NCBI RefSeq assembly: GCF_000247815.1
Contig: NW_004775933.1
Coordinates: 274,930 to 338,929, forward strand
DNA length: 64,000 nucleotides
Origin: Ficedula albicollis
Taxonomy: Eukaryota; Chordata; Aves; Passeriformes; Muscicapidae
Direction of reading: 5' to 3'
Of the stretch, positions 15,561 to 26,419 are shown piece by piece (the first letter of the stretch is position 1; the number at the start of each line of letters is the position of its first letter). Position numbers and translations under genes: made by a program. The notes under the pieces are model-generated. The model was not told the DNA's origin. It saw only the letters and a program-made list of their open reading frames with translations, and did not search any database.

Positions 15561-15854
15561 CCCTCCCACTGTCCTGGCTCAGCTGATTCCAGGGATTTGA
15601 CTCCTGTCTGGTGTCACCTGGGAGACAAAAACAGCCCCCAAGTTTGGGTTGGACTAGGAATTTGGAAAATCTAGAAAATCTGGAAAAAAAAAAAAATCTG
15701 TAAAATCTGGAATCTGGAAAAATGGAGCAGCCGGCAATGCTGACATGGGGATGGACAGGGAGGGGCTGAAACAGGTTAAGAGGGAGGGAAAGATCCCAAG
15801 AGATGTGGAAGAGAAAAATGCACAATTTTCTGTCTCCTATTTCAAGAAATAATA

Positions 15855-15855
15855 N
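15855..15855. other. Single ambiguous base (N)
   Basis: The only N in the window. It lies 16 bp upstream of the first copy of a long direct duplication, which suggests a consensus or join problem at this point. Confidence 0.98.
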
Positions 15856-15870
15856 AAATTCTTAAAGTTC

Positions 15871-17555
15871 AGCCTTTGCAAAAAATCGGAATTTAATGTT
15901 AAAAATTCTTCAAAAATTGAGAATTAAGCAGGAAAAGAGGACAAGTAAAGTATCATTTTTTTCATTCAATTTTCCCAACCCATAATCAGGAATATTTTTG
16001 ATCCTATGGCGTAAAACCATTTTTTGAGAGGAAGATTTTAAACCTGAATTCCCATTTCTCTTCAATCCCATTGCCTTAAATTTCAGGTTTAAAACCAAAA
16101 CCAGCCCAGGTTTTGTTTTCAGGCTCGGCATAAATGACATCAAAACCTCTCAAAGGTGTTCCCAGGAGCCTTTAAGAAGATGAGAGAGATTTTTTTTCTT
16201 TTTTTATCCTCTCACTTGGGACACTTCCAGACCTGGAAAAACTTGTTCCGAGCGAAAAACGATGAGGGTGGATTTGTTGCCAGGAAAACAGCCAAAAAAA
16301 CCCACCCAAAATTTCCAGAGGGGCTTCAGAGCCCGGATTCATCCCAGCCCTGCACCCAGGGATGATTTTCATCCCCTTCCTGCAGAGTTCCTCGAGCCAG
16401 CACTGGGATTCTCCGTGGGACTCCTGCCGTGGATCCCAGCTCCCTTCCCCAGCGTGGAATGGGCACGCTGGGAGTGCTGGAGGTGACATTTGTCACCTTC
16501 TCCTCAGAGGGAACTTTTGCCCGGGGTGCAGATGTTCAGGTTGGGCTGGGCTCGGTGTTTTCCAGCGGGTTCCAGTCCCTATCGGCTTCTCCCGTTTAAC
16601 AAACTGGTGTTAAACCAGTTCACCAGGCGTGGCTCCTGCAAGGAATTCCTCTGGCTGTGGGAAACTCGCACGGAGAATCGGCTTTGGGGTGGCGTGCCGA
16701 GGCACGCAGGGGGCCTGTCCCCAACGTCCCGTGGAAGTGGCAGATCCAGGATTGCCTCATCCCGAGCAGCACCCAGTGGGACCCAAGGAAAGCTCTGGAA
16801 CCACAGGAGAGCAGCCAACGGATTGGGAGGAATTGGGAGACTCCCTGGCAAGGAGATGATGGGAGAATCTTCCACGGAAGGCCCAAGATGTTCCTGGTTT
16901 AGGGTTTTCCAAATCTCTTTTCCTTACTGTCTTCCTGGGCAAATCCAGTTCCCTCAGCTCTGGGGGACTGAAGAACCCAAGAACTCATCAGTCCCAGAAT
17001 CTCTCATCCCTGTTCCACCATCCAGGTGTCCCTCCAGGATCTTCTTCTCCCAATATCCAGGACCAATGCACGGCTCAGGAAGGCTGGACAGCTCTGGCTG
17101 TCCTCATCCAGATTCCAATAGATCGTGAGAACCAACTCGCTCTCCTCCTCCATGCCCCAGTTTGGATATTTCAGTTCCTCAGTTTGGATATTTCAGTTCC
17201 TCAGTTTGGATATTTCAATCCCCCAGTTTGGCTATTTCAAACCCTAAATCACTTCCCAACAGGGAATAACCCAAAATCCAGCCCTTCTGTGCCCCTACGG
17301 ATGGAAAACCTCTCAGAACAAGGGGTTTGCCTTTGTCCAGCTCCAAACACACCAAGGCAGTGACCAGGGAGTCATGGAATGGTTTGGGATGGAAGGGACC
17401 TTGAAGATGAACTCGTTCCAACCCCTGCCATGGGCAGGGACACCTCCCCTAGAGCTGGAATTAGGATGTTCCGCATGATCTTTGATGGAACCTCCCAAAA
17501 TACAGATGAAATATTCATTGATCTCCTTCCAGGATCTGGAGGGGCCTCCAGGGAG
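15871..17555. repeat. Direct segmental duplication, copy 1 (1685 bp)
   Basis: Matches 17861-19615 almost base for base at an offset of 1990 up to about 17040. Differences seen are small tandem-unit changes: copy 2 has a 92-bp unit doubled, and copy 1 has one extra 22-bp cagtttggatatttcagttc unit near 17160-17220. It contains an antisense CR1 tail (17371-17460) and otherwise unique DNA. The 212-codon frame at 16490-17128 has no recognisable domain. Confidence 0.95.
17371..17460 (-). mobile_element. CR1 LINE 3' end (antisense) in copy 1
   Basis: gtcatggaatggtttgggat and ccatgggcagggacacctcc are the reverse complement of the CR1 tail. Confidence 0.85.
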
Positions 17556-17860
17556 CTCAGGAAACCTGAAATTTGGGATTGTACATTTTAACCCCTCCAA
17601 AGCATAAATTTAATCTGATTTTGTGCAACTCAACCATCCAGACCAGTCCAAGTCCAGACCAGTCCAAATCCAGACCGGTTCCTGGACCCTAAATGGTATC
17701 AGGACCTGATTATTCTGCTCTGTGGCCAAAAGGATTAAAAATAACTCCCAATAACGCAACCTCTTTCATTTTTTCAAGTGGGAAAATCAGTAAGGGAAAA
17801 TACTTTCATGGAGACTACAGAGAGAAGTTGAAGTAAATTCTTAATTCCAATTCTTAGTTT
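17556..17860. other. Spacer between duplication copies
   Basis: Unique DNA that includes three roughly 16-bp units of ccagaccagtccaagt type at 17638-17685. Confidence 0.6.
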
Positions 17861-19036
17861 AGCCTTTGCAAAAAATCGGAATTTAATGTTAAAAATTCTT
17901 CAAAAATTGAGAATTAAGCAGGAAAAGAGGACAAGTAAAGTATCATTTTTTTCATTCAATTTTCCCAACCCATAATCAGGAATATTTTTGATCCTATGGC
18001 GTAAAACCATTTTTTGAGAGGAAGATTTTAAACCTGAATTCCCATTTCTCTTCAATCCCATTGCCTTAAATTTCAGGTTTAAAACCAAAACCAGCCCAGG
18101 TTTTGTTTTCAGGCTCGGCATAAATGACATCAAAACCTCTCAAAGGTGTTCCCAGGAGCCTTTAAGAAGATGAGAGAGATTTTTTTTCTTTTTTTATCCT
18201 CTCACTTGGGACACTTCCAGACCTGGAAAAACTTGTTCCGAGCGAAAAACGATGAGGGTGGATTTGTTGCCAGGAAAACAGCCAAAAAAACCCACCCAAA
18301 ATTTCCAGAGGGGCTTCAGAGCCCGGATTCATCCCAGCCCTGCACCCAGGGATGATTTTCATCCCCTTCCTGCAGAGTTCCTCGAGCCAGCACTGGGATT
18401 CTCCGTGGGACTCCTGCCGTGGATCCCAGCTCCCTTCCCCAGCGTGGAATGGGCACGCTGGGAGTGCTGGAGGTGACATTTGTCACCTTCTCCTCAGAGG
18501 GAACTTTTGCCCGGGGTGCAGATGTTCAGGTTGGGCTGGGCTCGGTGTTTTCCAGCGGGTTCCAGTCCCTATCGGCTTCTCCCGTTTAACAAACTGGTGT
18601 TAAACCAGTTCACCAGGCGTGGCTCCTGCAAGGAATTCCTCTGGCTGTGGGAAACTCGCACGGAGAATCGGCTTTGGGGTGGCGTGCCGAGGCACGCAGG
18701 GGGCCTGTCCCCAACGTCCCGTGGAAGTGGCAGATCCAGGATTGCCTCATCCCGAGCAGCACCCAGTGGGACCCAAGGAAAGCTCTGGAACCACAGGAGA
18801 GCAGCCAACGGATTGGGAGGAATTGGGAGACTCCCTGGCAAGGAGATGATGGGAGAATCTTCCACGGAAGGCCCAAGATGTTCCTGGTTTAGGGTTTTCC
18901 AAATCTCTTTTCCTTACTGTCTTCCTGGGCAAATCCAGTTCCCTCAGCTCTGGGGGACTGAAGAACCCAAGAACTCATCAGTCCCAGAATCTCTCATCCC
19001 TGTTCCACCATCCAGGTGTCCCTCCAGGATCTTCTT

Positions 19037-19128
19037 CAGCTCTGGAGGACTGAAGAACCCAAGAACTCATCAGTCCCAGAATCTCTCATCCCTGTTCCAC
19101 CATCCAGGTGTCCCTCCAGGATCTTCTT
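19037..19128. repeat. 92-bp tandem duplication unit
   Basis: agctctggaggactgaagaa and the following sequence to gatcttcttc repeats the text just upstream. It is present once in copy 1 and twice here. Confidence 0.9.
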
Positions 19129-19430
19129 CTCCCAATATCCAGGACCAATGCACGGCTCAGGAAGGCTGGACAGCTCTGGCTGTCCTCATCCAGATTCCAA
19201 TAGATCGTGAGAACCAACTCGCTCTCCTCCTCCATGCCCCAGTTTGGATATTTCAGTTCCTCAGTTTGGATATTTCAATCCCCCAGTTTGGCTATTTCAA
19301 ACCCTAAATCACTTCCCAACAGGGAATAACCCAAAATCCAGCCCTTCTGTGCCCCTACGGATGGAAAACCTCTCAGAACAAGGGGTTTGCCTTTGTCCAG
19401 CTCCAAACACACCAAGGCAGTGACCAGGGA

Positions 19431-19520
19431 GTCATGGAATGGTTTGGGATGGAAGGGACCTTGAAGATGAACTCGTTCCAACCCCTGCCATGGGCAGGGA
19501 CACCTCCCCTAGAGCTGGAA
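19431..19520 (-). mobile_element. CR1 LINE 3' end (antisense) in copy 2
   Basis: Duplicate of the fragment at 17371-17460, with the same sequence. Confidence 0.85.
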
Positions 19521-19684
19521 TTAGGATGTTCCGCATGATCTTTGATGGAACCTCCCAAAATACAGATGAAATATTCATTGATCTCCTTCCAGGATCTGGA
19601 GGGGCCTCCAGGGAAGGCAGAGAGAGGCTCTTTGTCAGGAATTGTGGAGGTGGGACAAGGGGGAATGGATTCCCCCCGACAGAG

Positions 19685-19922
19685 ATGGGATGGGTTAGAT
19701 GGGATCTTGGGAAGGAATTCCTGCCTGGGGTGGTGGGGATGGGATGGGCTGGAATTCCCAGATTTGCTGTGGCTGCTCCTGGATCCCTGGCAGTGCCCAA
19801 GGCCAGGCTGGACACTGGGGCTTAGAGCCCCCTGGGATAGTGAAAGATGTCCTTGCCCAAGGAATGAGACAATATTTAAGGTCCCTTCCAACCCAAGAAA
19901 TTGCATTATTCTGCAGTCTCAT
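19685..19922 (+). mobile_element. CR1 LINE 3' fragment (sense)
   Basis: gggatcttgggaaggaattc, gatttgctgtggctgctcc, cccaaggccaggctggacac, and the tail ggtcccttccaacccaagaa. Confidence 0.88.
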
Positions 19923-20804
19923 CTCTTTATTCATTTTGGGAATCTCTGTGTTCTGGGTCTCAAAACCATTCCATGGCTCTGCATCCTTCCAATGCCTTGA
20001 CACATCCCAGGACAACCATCCCAAAATCACCTTGTCCATCCCCCTGGACATCTTTAGCCTTAGAACCAACTCTCCACCCTGACTAAAGCTGCAGACAAGG
20101 CTGGGTGTGGCCAGGAGTAGAATTTTGATCGTGGCAAACCATCAGATCCCACAACCACCGATTTCCGGGCGCTGATTTTCCCTTTAAATCCGACTCCACT
20201 GGGAAACTCCACCACAACAGCATTGAGCTGGTGGCCAAGAGTCCAACTCATCCCAGATCTCCAGCTCAAAGCCCATCAGGCACAGGGGAGATCTGGGTGA
20301 GCTCCACAGCCTCGCTGAGGACCTGGCGCCTCTTTTGTCCCTCCTGCATTCCCGAGAAGCCGAACGGGTTCCTCGGGAATTTCAGTGCTCCTGGGTGACG
20401 CAGAGCTGCTGCTTTGATGTCCTCAATTCCCTGCGCTCAGCAGCCGTGTCCTGATCCCAGCTGGAGCAGAACAGCGCCCGGAGGTGGGGTCCCTACCGGA
20501 GGTTTTGCAACAAGCTCCCCTTTTTTTGCAGCTTAAGTTCTTTTGTGCTCTCTGCTAAGCTGGGTTTAAATCTCCAGCCACTCTCGGCTCCCCGGGCTCA
20601 AAGGTGGAGCTGTTCCACACATTAAATTACAGAGGTTTTACCTGAAAGGTGTCACGGATGTGCTCGCAGCACTCCTTTGTCCCGGAGAGCCGAGGGGATT
20701 CCATGGAAGGGAGCCTCCCTCTGCTCCCAGAACGAGCCCCATGACCTGTCCTTGAACCTTTAGAGTGAGAGTTTCTGGGACATTCCCACCTCCAGAAAGC
20801 ATCT
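19923..20804. other. Unique non-coding sequence
   Basis: About 880 bp of complex DNA without tandem or CR1 text. The part at 20280-20640 is of high complexity and could be conserved. No exon can be supported. Confidence 0.4.
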
Positions 20805-20975
20805 GTGGAATTGAATTATAAAATAGTTTGGGTTGGAGGGACCTTGAAGACCTTCTCCTTCCACCCCATTCCATGTTCAGGGAAACCTTCCCCTATCCCA
20901 GGTTGCTCCAAGCCCCAAAGTCCGGCCTGGCCTTGGACATTTCCAGGGATCCAGGGGCAACTGCGATTGCCTGGA
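20805..20975 (-). mobile_element. CR1 LINE 3' fragment (antisense)
   Basis: atagtttgggttggagggac, ttccatgttcagggaaacct, and ggccttggacatttccaggg blocks are the reverse complement of the CR1 tail. Confidence 0.85.
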
Positions 20976-21275
20976 AAAAAAAACCAAAAAACACCAGCTC
21001 CCTGGTTGAGCTGAATCCCCTTTCCCAAAATTACCTCTAATTATGGATTTTCCCTCCTCACATTCCATATCCTTGCAGGGATACAGGGACAGCGATTCCC
21101 TATGGGATTTTAAGACGTTTAAATCGCTGCTTTTGAGGGAAAACCTCCCTTTCTCCTGCGGCAGACGGAGAACCCCTCTCGTTCCAGCATCAGGTGCGCA
21201 GGTACCCACCCTACCCTCCGAAATCCAGGCTTCCATGGATTTCCCACAGCGAACCCAGGACAAACAAAAGCTGCT

Positions 21276-21480
21276 AGTGCGAGGAAACCTGCGGAGAGCT
21301 GCGGGCGAGAAGCAGAGCGGGGAGAGCGAAACGCGGGGGGAGCTGCGGGCCGGGGCCGGGACCCGCCGGGTCCCCAGCGCTGTCCATGGTACCGAGCGCC
21401 CCGGGGCTGCTGCGGGGCCGAGCGCCCGGCCCGGGATAACCGGAGCCGAGGAGAAGGTGCACGGCACCGCCGGGAAGTGT
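21276..21480. promoter_or_regulatory. CpG island candidate
   Basis: I count about 27 CpG in roughly 205 bp (gcgggccggggccgggaccc, gccgagcgcccggcccggga). This density is far above the flanks and typical of avian CpG-island promoters. No convincing exon or splice donor is evident, so promoter function is inference. Confidence 0.55.
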
Positions 21481-21540
21481 ATGGGCTGCTGGGGTTTCCC
21501 CAGGTTGAGGGCTTGGCTCCCAGGTGATGGTAATTCCTGA

Positions 21541-21910
21541 ACCCTGGAAGGGGTTGGGTTGGAAGGGAATTTAAAATTCATCCAGTGCCACCCCCTGCCA
21601 TGGGCAGGGACACCTCCCACCGTCCCAGGGGGATCCAGCCCGGCCTTGGGCACTGCCAGGGATCCAGGGGCAGCCACAGCCAATCTGGGAATCCCAGCCC
21701 AGGCAGGAATTCCTTCCCAAGATCCCAGCCCCATCTCCCCTTTCCCAGTGGAGCCATTCCCTGTGTCCTGTCCCTCCAGGCCTTGTCCCCAATTCCAGCT
21801 CTCCTGGAGCCCCTGCAGGGACTCTGAGCATCCCCTGGGATTTTCCCTTCTCCAGGGGAACATTCCCAGCTCTCCCAGCCTGGCTCCAGAGCAGAGGGGC
21901 TCCAGAATCC
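21541..21910 (-). mobile_element. CR1 LINE 3' fragment (antisense), proximal of a tandem pair
   Basis: A complete tail-to-body segment in reverse complement, from gggttgggttggaagggaat to cattcccagctctcccagcc and the junction gctccagaatcctggaatgg. It is followed immediately by a second unit in the same orientation. Confidence 0.92.
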
Positions 21911-22228
21911 TGGAATGGTTTGGTTTGGAAGTGACCTTAAATCCCACCCCATTCCACCCCATCCATGTTCAGGGACACCTCCCACTGTCCCAAGGGGATC
22001 CAGCCCGGCCTTGGGCACTGCCAGGGATCCAGGGGCAGCCACAGCCAATCTGGGAATCCCAGCCCAGGCAGGAATTCCTTCCCAAGATCCCAGCCCAATC
22101 TCCCCTTTCCCAGTGGAGCCATTCCCTGTGTCCTGTCCCTCCAGGCCTTGTCCCAAATTCCAGCTCTCCTGGAGCCCCTGCAGGGACTCTGAGCATTCCC
22201 TGGAGTTTTCCCCTCTCCAGGTGGAATA
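21911..22228 (-). mobile_element. CR1 LINE 3' fragment (antisense), distal of a tandem pair
   Basis: Same order of blocks as 21541-21910: ccatgttcagggacacctcc, ggccttgggcactgccaggg, caggaattccttcccaagat and agctctcctggagcccctgc. The two units are head-to-tail with almost no spacer. Confidence 0.92.
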
Positions 22229-22690
22229 AGCTGTTGATTTCTCATCAGGATCTGCTCTGAGGGGGGCCTTAAAAATTAATTAAATTACTGAAACAACCCA
22301 AAGCATGAAAAGTGTCACAAAGAGCTTTGTTTCAGGACCAAAGGCCTGTTTCCCAGTTTTCCTGACAAAATTCCCATTAAACAACTGCGCTTCCCACACA
22401 CGGAAAGCTGGAGCTGCTTTGGAGACGTCCCTGAATCTCTGCTGAGTTTTCAGTCAGAAATTATTAAATATCAGAACCCAGAGAGAGGATGGTGCCAGAA
22501 AATGGCCGAGGTCTCTGAGGAGACCAGTCCCCAAGGACAGTGTCCTGTCCCTCCAGGAATATCAGGATTATCCCAGGAGAGCCAGGCTGGGAATTCCCCC
22601 CCCCAAAGGGAGATTCCCAGAGGACAAGGAGAGGCAAGGGCAGATCTGAAGACATCTTCATTTCCCCTCATTTCTGAGCAAATCCTGCTT
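22229..22690. other. Unique sequence, A/T-motif rich
   Basis: Includes aaaaattaattaaattactg and the neighbouring complex stretch 22265-22470. No repeat is recognised. It is a weak candidate for conserved non-coding DNA. Confidence 0.35.
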
Positions 22691-22845
22691 AGGACATGAC
22701 GTTCCTGAATCCCTGGGAGCGTCCAAGGCCAGGCTGGACGGGGCTTGGATCCTCCTGGGATAGTGGGAGGTGTCCCATGGCAAGGGTGGGACTGGATGAG
22801 CTTTAAGGCTCCTCCCAGCCCAGCCCATTCCAAGATCCCACTTCA
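22691..22845 (+). mobile_element. CR1 LINE 3' end (sense)
   Basis: gtccaaggccaggctggacg, gatagtgggaggtgtcccat and a ggctcctcccagcccagccc tail ending ccattccaagatcc. Confidence 0.85.
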
Positions 22846-23265
22846 CACGTGACAAACACGCTCTGGTCACTCTGGAGTCTCTGAAGAGCTGGAAAGAAAT
22901 CCCAGATCTTCTGGATCCCCAAAATTCCTATAAATTACCCTAAAACCTTCCCTTCTTCGCCTTTGCCACAGCCAAACCACCATCTCCAAGCAGCTCCCAG
23001 TCAAACCAGTCCAGCAGTCAGACTCCAAAGGTGTTCCCAGATCTTTCTGGAGCCTGAGGGAGGATGGCCACGGCTCTCCAATGCTCCCAGCCCACAGCCA
23101 GTGCCCAGAACCACCTCCACCACTTTTCCAGCCCCCAATTCATCCCCCAAAACCTCCTCAAACCAAACCACAGCTCTCCCAGCCCTGCTCTTACGGGCAC
23201 TTCCCCTAAAGATTCCACCTGGGGTTTCCCCATTTTATTCCCCACCTTCAGAGGGAACAATTCCT
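22846..23265. other. Unique non-coding sequence
   Basis: Nothing recognised. Confidence 0.45.
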
Positions 23266-23590
23266 TCCCGAATCCCATCCATCCCTGCCCTCTGGCTGTG
23301 GGAAGCCATTCTGTGTTTCCTGTCCCTCCATCCCTTGGGAATTGTCTCTCTCCATGTTTCCTGCAGCTCCTTCAGGCCCTGCAAGGCCACACTGAGCTCA
23401 GCCCAAAGCTTCTCCTCTCCAGGCTGGACATTCCCAGCTCTCCCAGCCTTTCCTCCCAGCAGAGCTGCTCCATCCCTCTGATCTCCCTGCTGCCTGCTCT
23501 GGATCTCTCCAGCAGCTCCACGTCCTTCCTGAGCCAGAGCCAGGCAGATCCCAGCCCAACAAACCACGGCAAAGCTTCGCTTTAAACCCC
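23266..23590 (-). mobile_element. CR1 LINE interior fragment (antisense)
   Basis: Contains agcttctcctctccaggctg and ctccagcagctccacgtcct, which match the reverse complement of CR1 ORF2 C-terminal coding and adjacent DNA in the canonical avian element. It lies further 5' in the element than most fragments here. Confidence 0.7.
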
Positions 23591-23689
23591 AAACCAGCTT
23601 AGATGGGTAGGAGTTGGCTGAAGTGAAAACAAGCCCGAAAATGAGGTAAGTGTCCGCAGCGTGTTCTCCACCTGTTTTCCTAAACTGCC

Positions 23690-23835
23690 ACATGTTTCTC
23701 ACGGAGCCAAAGCCTCATTTGCGTGACCCTGGGCAAATCCCAGCACCTCCCTCTGCCTCGTGTTCCCCAGACGAGAGGGGAGAGCGCTGCGCCCGCCCTT
23801 GTGAAGTGCTCCGGGATTTATGGAGGAGGAGGGCG
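23690..23835 (+). mobile_element. MIR-like ancient SINE remnant
   Basis: gcgtgaccctgggcaaatcc, cagcacctccctctgcctcg and tgttccccagacgagagggg align in order with the MIR core (gtgtgaccttgggcaagt, then cctctctgtgcctcagtttcc). The match is by eye and diverged. MIR copies occur at low density in birds and other amniotes. Confidence 0.5.
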
Positions 23836-23901
23836 GCATGAAACGGGGTGAGGAGGAATTATTTCACCTCGGCATTCCCAAAAAATAAAAACTTAAAAAA
23901 A

Positions 23902-23921
23902 GGGGGGGGGGGGGGGGGGGG
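23902..23921. repeat. G20 run between duplicated flanks
   Basis: aaaaacttaaaaaaa occurs immediately before and again immediately after the G run, as if the flank was copied when the run was inserted. Confidence 0.9.
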
Positions 23922-23959
23922 AAAAACTTAAAAAAAAAAAAAAATATTAAAAAAAAATT

Positions 23960-24290
23960 AAAGGTTGAGCTCTCCACTCTTTTACTGGCATTTTGTGACT
24001 TAGCAGAAGCAAGGGTTCAGGGACCAATAAAAGCCGAGTTCAAGCGTTCTCAGCTCATTACACATTTTCCCCATGTCTTTGCAGACGCAATTAAAGCAAA
24101 GCACCCTAAAATTAACTGGTTTCCAACACTGGAAACCTTTATTTCCTCCCTTCCCTGTCTAATTAGTGCCGTGCAGTCCAAAGGGAGCAGAACTCCAATT
24201 TGTAAGTGAAACTAGGCCGAGATTAAAACCACACTCGGCAATAATGGCCCGGTGCTCCTGTAATGCCTCCTGCCTTCAAAGGGCCGAGCC
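23960..24290. promoter_or_regulatory. Candidate conserved non-coding element
   Basis: Unique, complex DNA rich in homeodomain-type words (gcaattaaagcaaag, gtctaattagtgccg, gctcattaattctc at its edge). It has no tandem structure and is flanked by MIR-like remnants. Conservation is inferred from texture only. Confidence 0.35.
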
Positions 24291-24294
24291 CGGC

Positions 24295-24425
24295 TGAGCT
24301 CATTAATTCTCACAGGTTGGTAATTTGGGGTTATTAACCTCGGTTTACAGCCAGATCCTACAGAGGTGGAAGTGATTTGCCCACAGGCACTGGCTCAACG
24401 CTCGGGACCCCACCAGGACTTGGGG
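24295..24425 (-). mobile_element. MIR-like ancient SINE remnant (antisense)
   Basis: cattaattctcacaggttgg, ggttattaacctcggtttac and ggaagtgatttgcccacagg follow the order of the MIR reverse complement (catttaatcctcacaac, then ccattttacagatgagg, then gtgacttgcccaaggtcac). Diverged, matched by eye. Confidence 0.5.
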
Positions 24426-25151
24426 CAGCTGAGCTGGGGACCCTCCAGAATTCCAGAGGGGAGCTCAGCGCTGGCACAGGGGCAGGGGAGAGATCCTAAA
24501 AGGGATTTAGGGTCGGCTTTAAAGCTTTTAAAACCAGAGGGGGATGCGGGAGCACCAAGCTCAGTGGGAGTTGTGCAAGAGCCTCTCCTTGCTCGCCATT
24601 CCTAACGCCAGGAATATCAAAGCTTTCCTGTCTGGGGCTCCGTGGTGGATTTTCCTGCCAGGCTTCAGGCCCTGCTGCTTTCCAAGGGGCCTCTCCGGAG
24701 GCTGGCTGCCTTTGGAGACTGCCAGGATAAATCACCGGGAAGAACACTCCCCCCACGAGGGTCTGCACGGCCAAATCCAGCGTGTTTATCCACGGATATC
24801 CAAGATTTCACTCTCACACCCCAGCTCATCTGCTGGGTCACCAAAATCCATGGAAAAATCTCCGTTTCTAGCGAAAATTCCCAACCCCGAAGCATCAGGA
24901 CAGGGCCAGAGGTGTCTCAGTCCATGTCACGTGCCCCTGCCTGGTGACAGCACCAGGGCCAGGTCCGTGGGTGTTTCCATCCCGTGCTCCACGTCTGGAG
25001 ATTCCCATAACAAGCAGGACTAGGAGGCAAAACTCCTGCAAACCCTTCCCAAAAAACAGCTGAAATGTCAGCGAGGATTCCCTGGGTCTGGGAAACCCCA
25101 TCCTCCAAATCCTGCCTGCCCTTCCCAACAGCAGAGCTGGAGAGGCGCTCA
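24426..25151. other. Unique non-coding sequence
   Basis: About 725 bp with no repeat recognised. Frames up to 159 codons lack a domain. Confidence 0.45.
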
Positions 25152-25162
25152 CCCCCCTTTTT

Positions 25163-25209
<47 letters not shown>

Positions 25210-25225
25210 CCTTTTTTTTTTTTTT
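25152..25225. repeat. C6-T15-G33-C6-T14 block
   Basis: The G run (25173-25205) is bracketed by two copies of CCCCCC plus a T run, each followed by GG. This is the same duplicated-flank pattern as at other G runs. Confidence 0.93.
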
Positions 25226-26415
25226 GGCAAAACTCCTAATCAAGGAAAAAAAAAAAAATAAAAAAAATAATCCATCAAATCCAAGCCTGAAGCTCCAGAG
25301 GGCAAGAGTGAGCATGACTCCAGAGCCTTGGGATCGGGACACTCCCCTGGGAGTGGGGAGACCTGAATTCCAGTCGCCAGCACCAGGGGTTGCTCCCTTT
25401 CCCAAACATCAATCTTGGAGCAGGAGCTGGAGCTCCGGCTGCTCTGCTGGCTCCCAGGTGAATTTCCCAGAGCGCCAACACACCCAGCCTTGCTTGTCCT
25501 TTCCTGCTGACCCACTGAATCCCTGTTTTCCCTCTGCCAGGCGGGATGGCTTTCCCAAAATAGGGGGAAAAGGGTGCAAGGAGGCACCTGCCACCACATG
25601 GCTCCAGGTGGGAGATGTGGCCTGGCCCTTTCCCGAGGGAAAAGGGACCTGAGCCCGCATTTTCCACAGGTTGGGGCTGGGGAGGGGAACAGCAGGAGAA
25701 TCCTGATCCCTTAGCAGGGATGCCAGCGCTTTTTGGGGATCAAAAGGGTTTCCACGTGCTGCCCTTGCCTTAAAATCCCGAGCTCTGAAGGTTTAGGGGC
25801 GCTCTGGGAGGGGAAAACGATCAAGGCTGCCACAGTGACGTAAAAATCAGGATGGTTCTGCTCTTCTCCAGGTGTTTGTGACGTCACCTCCAGCCCGTGG
25901 ATGTTCGGCTGCCTCTTCCACGAGCGCGATGGGAAATGGTGGAGGAGAGACCAGAGATGTTCCCCTTCCCCACCCCTCAGAAGATGGGAAAAGGAGGCTA
26001 CAGAGGGAGGAGAGGGGTTGGGGTACCCCAAACATCCCTGCATGAGCTGTGGGAAATCTGTCCCCAAGACACAGGGGCAAATCCTTCTCCTCCAGGGGGC
26101 CGCAGACCCCGGAATTTTTCGGGATGGGTGGATTATTTCGGGAGCTGGGGCCTGTGTGAACACCCCGAAAAGGCTCTCAGAGTGTGGGGAGGGAAAGGCA
26201 GGCACAGTCTCACGCACACCTCACACCCACACGCTTCCAAAAGTTCCTTTCTCACACCCCCAGACCAATCCATCTCCCACAGGGACACTATCACGGCATC
26301 GGGATCTCATTCCCAAGTCCTCTCCCTCTCCCAGCCACGTGAACACTTCCCCCTTCTCCTGCCCAACTGCTGGCTCAGGTCCCTCTCCTCAGCAGGCTCA
26401 TCTCCCTGGATCCAT
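25226..26415. other. Unique non-coding sequence
   Basis: About 1.2 kb with an A-rich stretch at 25243-25270. Frames up to 204 codons overlap on both strands without domains. Confidence 0.45.
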
Positions 26416-26419
26416 CCAA

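Larger units (their letters stand above)
17861..19615. repeat. Direct segmental duplication, copy 2 (1755 bp)
   Basis: Near-identical to 15871-17555. The offset grows from 1990 to 2082 at the doubled 92-bp unit near 19037-19128, then falls to 2060 after the missing 22-bp unit. Similarity stops in the middle of ggggcctccaggga. The extended 275-codon frame here comes from the extra 92-bp unit. Confidence 0.95.

Noticed and set aside
16490..19307. 212- and 275-codon frames in the duplicated segment
   Set aside because: No recognisable domain. The longer frame arises from the extra 92-bp unit in copy 2, and both contain or abut tandem and CR1-like sequence.
21559..22260. 233-codon frame with internal duplication
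   Set aside because: It is antisense CR1 read twice. CR1 coding sense is on the other strand and the copies are 5'-truncated.
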